Source: Liolophura sinensis (lineage: Eukaryota; Mollusca; Polyplacophora; Chitonida; Chitonidae). Taken from it: a stretch of 64,000 bases of DNA. A model generated the notes under the pieces. The model ran no database searches. It worked only from the letters and a program-made list of their open reading frames with translations, and was not told the DNA's origin. Below, in pieces: positions 28,401-40,400 of the stretch (its first letter is position 1; every line of letters starts with the position of its first letter). Location: the NCBI RefSeq assembly GCF_032854445.1, contig NC_088302.1:19899338-19963337 (forward strand). The letters run 5' to 3'. Position numbers and translations under genes: made by a program.

Positions 28401-31400
28401 AAGTCAAGCATTAAAATACATAGACACAAGGCAGATCGAGGGTTTGACAAATGAATTTATGATATTTGTGATATTAGAATTTGAATGCAGCTAAATTTAT
28501 GTGGCTGCACATGCATGTATGTATATTATATAGTATTGAAGTTTTTTTATTCCACACTTCTCCTGTAAACCTGTGGTCTCCGTTGTTTGAATTTTATTGC
28601 TCCCCAAGAAGCCTCAAGACACAGAAACAATTTTTGTGATCTCAGATCAGACAAAGAATTGCATGAACATTGATTACCATGAAGTGTAAAACCTGAAAAA
28701 AATCCTCTATGTGACAAAGTTTGAGGAAGATGAATTATACTCTAATAATAAGAGATACTTGTGCTGAAGAAGGTTTCATTTCTTTTCTTCTTTGGATATG
28801 TCCAGCATAGCAAGGTTCTATCATTTCATCTCCATGGTCATGTTCAGAACAGAGAATTACTGTGATCATGACTTATTGATGATGTATGATTATGCATCTC
28901 TGTGCACTACATACCAATATAAAACTATCTGTAACTGTAATAAAGATAATGTAGTTGTTGTCTATTTTGTATGAAAAGTTTTGAGAAAAAAAATTGAAGA
29001 AAATAATTTTTTTTTTTATGCTGACTATGGAATGGATATTTGGTTGTGTTTTCAGCATCGGGAACAACACATGGACATGAATGTGATCCCGGCTTGGCAG
29101 AAAGGCTACACGGGAAAAGGTGTGGTGATAACCATACTGGACGACGGCATCGAGAGAAACCACTCAGACCTGATGGAAAACTATGTAAGGCTTACATTTG
29201 GTGACTTCCATATATAGTCGAGTACAATGTACATTGTAGTTGTGGCAACGAATGGTACACTTTAATTATGTGTAAGCGGGTATTTGTAAATGCAGCTGTC
29301 ACATGCTGTGTTTGAGCTGTTTAAGAATGGGAGAAAAGTTGTGCAAGTAATGAATTATTAGAACTGGAAATGGAATAGAAGGAATTTAAAATATAAAGAA
29401 AATATAATTGTATTTTGGCTTGTATGGTATGGTTGCTCACAAGAGTTGTCTCCCTTGAATATATAGCCAGACTGTTAGCTGATGTTTATAACCTTCTTTC
29501 TACATGTACAGGAGTCCATTACCTAGAATTATGCAACTTCCCTATAGCTAGTCTCCACAGCACACTACACATGTTATGTCTGTAGATGCTCGAGCCACCT
29601 GGCAGAGAAACATACCAACCTTTTGAGTGGAAATTGTGAACTGAATCATGGGAAATCTAATGTAGACAGCTCCTGCAAGAACTGGCCACACTATGAAACC
29701 GAAACTCTGTATTTAAAAAGTATGATTTCGCTAATCATTGATGCTGTGCAGTTAAGAACCCATTGACTATTTTTGTATTTCCAAGCAACTCTAAGACAAT
29801 TACTATACAAGCTATTATTGTCCTTTTACAAAACTCTCCACAGTCATAAATTGTTTTCAAGTCTATTTCAACACAAATGCGTTTGGAACATTTTTCCCCC
29901 CACCATGTATCAGCCATTTCTTAAACAATAGGGGAAAAAAATATACATAGCTGTGCAGATTTGTCACGTAAAGTGTTAGAGGTCCAAGAAAAGTATAAAG
30001 TGCTGTAGAGACTAGCTGTAGTGATGTTACATACTTTTAGGTGATACAGACTTTATATTGAGTTTTATCCAGTGGAATGAAAGCATTTACATGTATTTAT
30101 TACAAATAGATTTTGTCATACAATAACAGTGTGGAGAGTAAACAAGTCAGTTTTATGATATAAAGTAAATTCCTTTTCTTCCTGAGTGATATTTTTGAGG
30201 TTCATTATGTGTCACTCCAATCTAATAATTTGAATAAATTTATTTATTTATTTGATTGGAGTTTTACGCCATACTCAAGAATATTTCACTTATACGACGG
30301 CGGCGGCCAGCATTATGTTGGGAGGAAACCGGGCAGAGCCCAGGGGAAACCCACGACCATCCGCAGGTTGCTAACAGACCTTCCCACGTGCGGCCGGAGA
30401 GGAAGCCAGCATGAGCTGGACTTGAACTTACAGCGACCACAATCGTCAGAGACTTCTGGGTCATTACGCAATTTGAATAAAAGTCTGTGACCACTTCAGT
30501 GATGCGTAAATTCATGAATAGCGTTATACATGTGAGTTATATTACTGGCTGTGTTTGGAGTACAGTCGATACGATTTAGTTTTGTTAGCAAACATATAAA
30601 ATGTGTGACATCAAAATATAGCATATTACTCTTGCCACAGTAATGATGAGATTCTCATAGAGTACAACTCTGTTTATACATAATGTTCAGATGACTGTTA
30701 CAATTCCGTAAAAAGCACTGTTATGATAAGCAAATTCATGGATGGCTTCCAACTGTCTTGTGTAGCTGAGTTTTCCCCACATGTCAAGTGTTGGTGTTTT
30801 TTGACAGGATCCGCAGGCCAGTTATGACATCAATGCCAGAGACTCTGACCCGATGCCTCGTTACGATCCAACTAATGAGAATAGGTGAGAACCTTTGAAA
30901 AAGAGTTTCAACTTCTCACTCTTGCTAAGGGTGAAAAAAGTCTACTGTAAGCAAATGTTAAGCAAAGTTTGTTGACAGTAGTTCACCCATCATCTGGCTC
31001 GCCATGTTAAAGAGGTACCAGTGACACTTCTTTCCTTCAGAAACTTCACAAATGTTCTACTTCTCAGTGTTCTCCATTGTTCGTCTGCTCGAAATAACTT
31101 TTCAACCATTTTCTGACCATGTTATGGTAAATTTAAACAAAAATGGTTACCTAAGATATCTGATAGGCTTTTTTTTTTTATTTTTAGTGATAGAGTTTGA
31201 ATGTGAAATTCATCTCAGTCACTAACTGTTCATATATCAAAAAACTTTGATTGTACACTTAAAGGTCCAGCATTTTTAGATGTATGTCAAAAGTGCTTCA
31301 GGCAAATTCACCAGCTATGCTACTTGTTCTAGTCCAGTTTTTTGTTGGATCAGATGCTACCTTATGTTCTTTGGGTGCCTGGAGAAGGGTGGGTCATTTC

Positions 31401-34400
31401 CCCCCAGCCATATAGCTGACTACTGTGCAATAAGTGACTTTTGTACTTTCCAGTTGAATATTGTATTGTGATTTCCATTTGAATAGGGTAACATTTCCAT
31501 TTGAATAGGGTAACATTTCCATTGAATAGGGTAACATATGGTTCTGACCTAAAATCTGCCATGTCTTGTGTGTCTCATGTAGACCTTATGATATACATTT
31601 CAGACATGGCACCCGCTGTGCTGGGGAAGTGTCTGCATCAGCAAACAACAGTGTCTGTGGAGTGGGCGTTGCCTTCAAGTCTAATATAGGAGGTATGACT
31701 CTAATACCAGCTCTGTTTGTTGTTCTTGGTAGTGAAAGTCTCATGGTGCTTTATTTGATTGTTGTTATACCACGTATTGAAGAAGATTTCACTTAAATAT
31801 GAAGGTGGCCAGCATCATGGTGGGAGGAAACTGGGCAAACCCCGCAGGAAAAAGTCTCACAGCATAAATATGCTCTCTATGGGAAATGCAATGGGAAGAG
31901 GTTTGTGATAGATTCCGGCATGTGTACAGGTGTACAAGATATTGGTAATCTGAATTTTCAAAAATGTAAAAGCATGAAAGAATAAAACAAACAAACAAAC
32001 AAACAAACAAAAAAAAACAGATAAAACTTTACAAAGTTTGTTGATTTCCTTCCTTGTTTCAATAGACAAGGTTTATGAATAGCCTTAAAACTTTCTAAAC
32101 TTGCAATACACATAATATTATATGTTCAGTTGAATTAAATAAAGATTTTAATTTGTCTAATGAGTTTTTAAGACAGATTCATCCAGTATCCAGATTCATA
32201 CAGAGTCTGTATCCATAAATGAACTCGCTGTTGTAAAAGTGAAATACTGTATTTGGTAGTTAGTTTAGTTTTTCCCAAGTTACACATTTTGCTTGAATCA
32301 TCCATAGTAGATGGTCACTTAAGAGTTCTTTTGTTAAGTTTGATTAATTTCTATTCTAAAGAAATTAAATGTTGAGATCATCAAAAAATATCATTTTACG
32401 GCCTTTTTGTGCTCCTTAAAGTACATTTTTACATAACAAACTTTGGGTTAACTACAGTAGTCTTGGAAGGTGCTTTATAAAGCACGAACCTTATAAATGC
32501 ACAACATATGCTTGTAGGCGTGCGTATGTTGGATGGGGATGTAACAGACGCTGTAGAGGCAGCCTCTCTAAGCCTTAACCCTCAACATATCCACATCTAC
32601 TCGGCTAGCTGGGGCCCAGATGATGATGGGAGGGTGGTGGATGGGCCGGGGCGGCTTGCTAAACAAGCCTTCATTAACGGCATCACCAAGGTAATGACAG
32701 TTGGATGAAATGCCATGAGCAGGTAAATCAGTCTTATAAGTGGTATAAGCAGTTAGGCTCAGATGGGCTATGGCTAGATAGGATGGACTCGGTAGAGTGT
32801 GTGTTGTTTGTTCATGGCATGTCTGCATGGACAATTCTCCATTTTGAATTGGTGAACAAACCATGTTTGGAATTGCTTTGATGTATTTAAAAAGAGGCTT
32901 TTAAAGGGAGACAATTGAGTGACCATCGTCTGCCGGGCATTTGAGAATTGCTTAATGATAAAAAATTAAATAAATGAATAAATTCAACATATATCAATTT
33001 TGGAAACTGTCCTATTGCTTTATGTTAATTATAGAAATAATGCAATAGAATGAGTACATTAAATATTTGTGCATATCTGTTTGCAGGGCCGGAATGGTTT
33101 AGGGTCTATCTTCGTGTGGGCCTCCGGGAATGGAGGGAATTCCCACGACTCCTGTAACTGTGACGGCTACACTAACAGCGTGTTTACGTTGTCGGTGAGC
33201 AGTACGTCCGAATTTGGCACTAAGCCCTGGTACCTGGAGGAGTGCTCCTCTACACTGGCCACTACCTACAGCAGCGGCGGCTACCGCGAAAGACAGATTG
33301 TAAGTCCTAGGAGCAGTAAAAGGAACAAGTGCTAATTTACAACTGAGGTGACAGCTACTGATGCACTGATGTCACTTCTTTTATTTTGAAAGACCCATAT
33401 CGGGACGATGATGTTAAAAGTTTAACTGACTGTCTGATTTATGTACAGATGTACAGAATGTTTTATAGAGGAAACTTTGACTATTGAAATTGAGTCGCAG
33501 TGGGTGTGTGAATAAAGTAAATTCACCATTTAACACCCAGGGAAGTTGTAAATTGGCCAAATGTAGCATTAACTTTTGCATTTGGCAAGATGCTATTGTT
33601 TCTCGCAGACTGTTCATAGTTTTCTTCATACATGAAATTATGAGGAGGTGTACAAGTAAAGACAAATAATGGTTTTATGGTTTTATATACAGAAGTAAAC
33701 AGATTCCACTCGGATTAGAATTTCATGACATTTTTCCCAATGTTATTCACTGTTCCTATTCGTATTTTTCCAGGTAACCACAGATTTACATAACTTGTGC
33801 ACAAAGACGCACACCGGCACGTCTGCTGCTGCTCCGCTGGCTGCTGGGATAGTTGCCCTTGTTTTGGAAGCCAAGTGAGTTATCTCCCCTCAGTCTACAC
33901 TCATGGGCACTCACACTACAAATCGGGTTACATAATTCATTGTCTCTTTGTTTAAGTGCTTGTGAATGGGTTCTTTATCACTGCCTCATGGTGAAGTAGG
34001 GCTGTTTTTCATCTGAGCTGATCTTTATTGTGTTGTTAATGTTTTTTAGCCCTAAGCTGACATGGAGGGATGTACAATATATCACGATGTTGACTGCGCG
34101 CACAGATGTGTTCAAAGATGCAGAGTGGAGCGTCAACAGTCTGGGCAGAAAAGGTAAATCTACTAATAATCTCCTGGATTGGTTATAAATTAGCGATATC
34201 TGTATTTAATAATCTGTATTCAACAATATGTTTAAATATCTGTGTAACAAACATTCAAATTTAGGAAATTATTTAGTGTTGTTTATTAAGGAAATCCTTT
34301 AATCAAGAGAGCCAGGTTTGCTACAGTTGGTCATTGTTTTAATAATTTTAAAAGCAATTTTCACATTTATTTTTTTTTTTGATTGGTGTTTTACGCCTTA

Positions 34401-37400
34401 CTCAAGAAAATTTCACTTATACGACAGCAGACAGAATTATGGTGGGAGGAAACAGTACGTGGGGGAAACCCTCAGCCACAATTTTGACATGAAGGTTTTA
34501 TCTGTGCATAGTTAAGTTGTTTGACTTCACTTTGATTCGTGAAAACCATACTAACTTGGTCTGTTTATGCTTGTAGTGAGCCTGAAATATGGCTATGGCC
34601 TAATGGACACCTCTGCCATGGTGAACCTGGCAGAGACCTGGAATAATGTCCCTGAACAACATACCTGTGAAAAAGTCGCCAATACCACTGATGTGTAAGT
34701 GTCGTGCAGGGTCGGGTTATACCAAAGACTTCAAAAATGGTACTTGTTGCTGCCTCGCTTGGCGCTCAGCATTTAGAGGTTAGAGCAAGGAAACATGACT
34801 GGTTAACCTGGTGTCAGTATAATGTGACTGGGTAGGGTGTCATGTTAGGTGTCTGCAGCATGGTACTTCAGAGGCAGGCAGCACTTTGGTGGCATGGACT
34901 TGCCTGCCTCAAGGAGATACACTGTATACATGTACTGAATGACTCGCCGTCATCACATGACTGGAAAATTGTACAACAGTAAAGCCAAATCATACATTCA
35001 TTCATTTGAAGTGTCATGTTTTGCCAGTGTTATGATTTACATGTGTGTACATGCTATGCTGTAAACATTCCAGAGTAGCACATCTGTGAGAAAGTTGCCA
35101 GTCTCAATACACATCTCCATTGTGTATAAAAGTGAGCTCTTTGTTCACTGTTTTTGATGTGGTTTACAAAGTTTTTTTCATGAGTATATTGCTTAGAAAT
35201 TGTTGAAAACCAGAAACCAATCTAATAAAATGTATCCTGTGATGATAATACTGAAGTGAATTTTTATAAGAACCCGTACTTGTATACAATAAACCCATGC
35301 CAGACGGTAGTTTAATTTTCCTGTGCTGAGTAGATGGGGTCTGTCTGGTGTTGTAGGCCTTTAACTGGTTCCCCATACTCCACGACCATCGAGGCAGATG
35401 GATGTGATGGTCAACCAAACGTCATCAAATTCCTGGAGCACGTGCAGATTAATGTCACGCTGTCGTACAGTCGCCGTGGTGACATCTCTCTGCACTTGAC
35501 CTCGCCACAAGGCACAACATCTACGCTGTTGCCCAAGCGTCGGAATGATCGCAATATCGGAAAGTTTGACAACTGGCCGTTCATGTCTGTGCACTTTTGG
35601 GGAGAAGACCCAACGGGCACCTGGAAGCTTGAAGTCAGGAATGAAGGCATACTCTCTAACCATGGTAAGCAAGCAAGCTTATTATGTTCAGCCGTAGGAT
35701 GGGTTGTTACAGAAAGGGTATCAGTAATGAACAGGTAATGTAGGTATAATTTGGTGATGTTATGAGTTATGTCCCCTTGTTACATGATGGTGGTGTATGC
35801 AACTAAAAATTTCATCCGGGAAGATTCTCAGATTGATTAAAACGAATGAGGAATTTCTCCGGGGAAATGAGACATTTTGAAAGATGCATGTAGTTCTTAT
35901 TATAGAGGGCTAACATCAGTTTTAACGAATACTGCTCCAAATTACATGGCATCAGTGTAGCCCTCTGCCCTCTCTTGTGATAAAGGGAGGTACTCAAGAG
36001 ACAAAATAATGTATCTCTGGCTTGCTTCTATAATAGGTTTGATGGACTATCAGGTGTTGTCCTCTTATTGCTCAATTCCTCTTGAGAAAAGAGGTGTTGA
36101 ACACCAATTAAAGGACATTTGTGTCACGTTCAAACTTTTTTGTTGGTGCAGGTAAAAACACTCCTCCTGTATCTTGTGAGTTGTGAAAAATGTTAGGCAA
36201 CCTTTGTAGACATCAGTTTACCGATTAACTTATCGCACCATGTTCTAGAGGCATACATGACACCTCCTTCCTTTAGAAATTTCTCAAGTTCACAAATATT
36301 CAGCTCATCAATTTCTCCATCGTTGGTGTGCTCTAAATAACTATTTGTGAAACTTTATCAGATGCCCGTTTCAAAGTTAATGTGATGCCACGATAGTTCC
36401 CTAACTTTTCTGACAGATCACATGATACAGTAGGACTTCTTTACTTTGGCGTTAAAAGAGTTCGTGCTTGAAACTCTCCTTTTTTATCTGCATACAACAG
36501 GTAAAAAGTGGACATGAAAGTGGTTGTGCTATTTACTGGAGTATTCAGGTGCGGTGGACATAGCTTGGATGACCATCAATTTCGTCCAAGACTAAGCTTC
36601 ACATTTTTCCTGATCCCTGTGATGGTTCTGTTGATTTTAAAGACATGGGATGATATTCTACTGGAAAATTGTAAATTTCAGTGCCGAAAGTAATATTTTG
36701 TGACATTTATTTGCCTTTATAAATGCACACTTGTAGGCAAAATTTCAGCTCATTTATGGTATATATGATAGTGTTTGAAAATGTTGTGTGTTTTTGTAGG
36801 TATGCTGAGCTCTTGGTCCCTCAGGCTGCACGGCACTGCCACAGATCCGCTGTCTGAGAGCCCCATCAAGGTCTTAGTCACCACACCCAGGAAAGAGGCT
36901 ACAACTACAACAGCTCCTATCATTGTGAGCTCATACAAATACAACACATGTTTAGCAGCGCATCTCAGAGCAGAACATTGTAGTGATTTAATTCTGTAGC
37001 ATAAAAGGCATAATAATAAGCTTGACATTGGCTTTGCTATAAGTCATTCCGCTCCGACTGGCACATTGAAGATCTACCAGCATCCTATTGATGGTCGTGG
37101 ATTTCCCACTTGCTCTGCCGGCTTTCCTGCCGTTGTATAAGTGAAATATTCTGGAGTGCGGCGTAAAACACTACTCAATTAAAATCGTAACATTAAAAAA
37201 TAATTGAATTTAAATTAGACATTAAATGAGTTTTTATTAAGTTTTTTAAGATTATCAGTTGTATTTATGACAGGTGCAGTTTTTTCCTGTGCATATATAA
37301 ATACATATATATATATATATATTTTCGTGTAAAACTAGGTTAACAAGGCTTGAAAATGTATGGAGCAGAGAAAAATAAAGAATCAGTATACACTTTTTGA

Positions 37401-40400
37401 CCTGTTTAGGCCAAAATTAAATTAACTTAGATTTCCTGAACATTAACCCACCAATCAGCTTCATTTAATTAGTGAGTTTAATTGTATTGTATTGTATGAC
37501 TCAATCATATTTATCAGGATGAGGGTGGTTGATACCACACGCCTACAAAATGAACAAATAGATAAACAGATAATCTGCATGGAAGTTTGTCTTTCAGACC
37601 TGTCACTCCGAATGTGTGGAGACATGCAATGGGCCCAAAGCCGAGGACTGTGATAGCTGTAAACACTACAGGGTAGAGACCAGCGGGTAAGTGTAAGTCT
37701 GTGATAGCTGTAAACACTACAGGGTAGAGACTAGTGGGTAAGTGTAAGTCTGTGATAACTGTAAACACTACAGAGTTAAGACCAGTGGGTAAGTGTGACA
37801 CTGTGATAGCTGTAAACACTACAGAGTTAAGACCAGTGGGTAAGTGTAATTCTGTTATAGATGTAAACACTACAGAGTTAAGACCAGTGGGTAAGTGTGA
37901 GACTGTGATAGCTGTAAACACTACAGAGTTAAGACCAGTGGGTAAGTGTAATTCTGTTATAGATGTAAACACTACAGAGTAGAGACTAGTGGGTAAATGT
38001 AATTCTCCTTTCTTGCCTTTTTAAGTGTGACATAGTGCAAAGAGACACTGGCATAATATGACCAAATTATGTTAAATGGGATAACTCAAAGCAAAGATGC
38101 GGTCGCTGTGAGTTCAAGTCCAGCTTGTGCTGGCTTCCTCTCCGGCTGTAAGTGGGAAGGTCTGCCAGCAACCTGCGGATGGTCGTGGGTTTCCCCCGGG
38201 CTGTGCCCGGTTTCCACCCACCATAATGCTGGCCGCCGTCATATAAGTGAAATATTCTTGAGTACGGCGTAAAACACCAATCAAATAAATAAATAAATAA
38301 ATCCAAGCAAAGAAATAAACATAGAAATATTAACTTGACATGCATGATGGTACTAACAACAGCCTGGTTTCCTCCCACGATAATGCTGGCCACCATCGTG
38401 TAAGTGAAATAGTCTTGATTACAGCGTAAACACCTATCAAATAAATAAATAAACTAACAACAGCCAGGTAAATGTGTAAGTGACAAAATCAGTTCATTCT
38501 GTATACAGTCCATGTATTTACTTATTTCCATTGCTTTCAGCCCGTGTGTGAGCTCCTGCCCAGCCAAGCACTATGCTATAGAGTCAAACAAGACCTGTCA
38601 CAAGTGTGACCCTACCTGTCAAACATGTGACGGCCCCGAGGTGACACAGTGCCAGAGCTGTTTTGGGGGGTGGTTCCTGATGACTGAGAACAACACCTGT
38701 GTCATGGAATGTGCTGAGGGTTACTTTGAGGGTATGTGTGGCCTGTACAGGTGGATAATTAAGAGGTAGCTCATTTAAACTAAATATTTAGGCAGCTCAT
38801 CTGAACCAGACTTTGTAGAGATAAATACTTGTTGTGTCTGTCAGAAGGAAAAATCACATGGGCAAAAATTTTAAAAAATCAAGCAGTTTTTTTCTTCAGA
38901 ACTAAATGTTTGCTTTATTAACTTGCTTGGTTTCAGTGAGATACATTTTATAATGCACACAGAAATAGCTTGAAATGGCTGAGAATGCATTTCCAAGCAT
39001 ACACAAATCTGTGGCCTCCAGACCTCCAGCTATTTTGGTCCGTTTTACATCTACCTCACTGTGCTGGGCAGAAATGTTTTAAAAAAAAAATTCAGTTAAG
39101 GACCCTACAAGAATTCCTGGTTCAACACTGTTGTGTCTTTAGAAAAGTATTCAAGATTTGATTGTTTTGTGAACACTATACATGTATGTACATATGTGAT
39201 ATGTTACCAGAGGACCCCTCGGGCCGCTGCTCAAACTGTGACCCCACATGTCGTACCTGTCAGGGCACTGCCAACACTTGCACCAGCTGTTACGAGGGAC
39301 ACATCCTGAAGAACGGTGCATGTGTAGTCAACACTGGGTGCCAGGACAATGAGTTCAAGAACCAGCGAGGAGTGTAGGTTTTCTAGTATCAATTATCCCA
39401 TCAGCCTCTTAAAGCTACTGCCCATCTCTAAATCTACTTGATTGGTGTTCATGCACCTTCTTATAGAGAATATTTCTCTTACTTTTTATAATAATATGAC
39501 AGCAACTGTATTCACTGATGGAGGGAACCAGGTACAGTAGAGGGGAAACCACCAAACCTTGACATGTACAGGACGAATTGTATTATTTCATCTACACTTG
39601 TATCAGTATCAGGTATCTCCATGCATGTGTTCAGTTGCAATTAAAGTATTCATTCTGCTTGTATGTAGTTGTTGGTGTACATGCACATTTTCATTGTGAT
39701 GCAAGTGTGATACATGCAGTTGAACAGAACTTGTTACTCTACTGTACTGCTGAAGTCAGTAATAAGCTTGTACACCGTTCTTTGCATCAGTATGCTTTGA
39801 TATGAAAACAGCAGTGTATATTGTTATAAACTTTTGTGTTTACTTATTTTGTGTGATTTGCTCGGACTTTTTTTGCTGTTTTGGTTATATCTGTGTTTTT
39901 TTGTTTTCTTTGAAATGCCTGTAGTTGTGAGGCATGTCATATTGTCTGTGGCACCTGTACAGGCCCTTTGCTGACTGACTGCATCTCCTGTGTGACTGAT
40001 GACTCGTTAACCACCTACCTGCAGGAGAACACCTGTGTCACAGAGTGTAGCGAGCATTATTACCTGTCTCACCCTAACAGTGTTCATTCAGGCTCCTGCA
40101 TTAGGTGTGTAAAACTACTCAGGTTAAAACATAAAACAAGTGACACACTTGTGAGATGCGTATTTTGATTTGTCTTGCCACTGAATGTATACAAGTGCAT
40201 GTAAATATAAAAACTCTTAAAATGCGTATCTGTTACTAAAAGCTATTTACTGGTTCCCTTTACACGTAAATTCTCGTGTGAATATTGTACTCATTGTCGA
40301 AGTTTACCTTTCACTTCTTTTTACAAAATTTATGTTGTAAGTTTTGATGTCTCCTTAGTGATTTTCACTTGTGTTAATAATAATCATCCTCTTTTTCAGT

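Larger units (their letters stand above)
21625..29055 (+). other. Intron b/c (7.4 kb)
   Basis: Separates the cleavage-site exon from the Asp exon. Holds MITEs at 21910 and 26901, a long-inverted-repeat element at 22959, and SINEs at 22355, 24872, 25580, 26661 and 27493. No further exon is visible. Confidence 0.85.
35665..36799 (+). other. Intron k/l (1.1 kb) with old repeats
   Basis: Holds two degraded interspersed repeats shared with other introns: 36215-36345 resembles 30979-31100, and 36601-36759 resembles 13101-13280. The second copy ends about 40 bases before the exon l acceptor. Confidence 0.7.

Noticed and set aside
35361-35672. 103-codon - strand frame opposite exon k
   Set aside because: Antisense shadow of the P-domain exon, which has strong homology on the + strand.
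37309-37324. (ta)n runs, also near 60934 and 60998
   Set aside because: Ordinary microsatellites with no other signal.
37514-37982. 152-codon - strand and 82-codon + strand frames with 17-residue repeats
   Set aside because: By-products of the 51-bp minisatellite; the + strand frame differs from the exon m frame.
39372-39373. Alternative donor (gtgtag) for exon o
   Set aside because: It would end the exon in phase 0 and break frame with exon p; the gtaggt two bases on fits.
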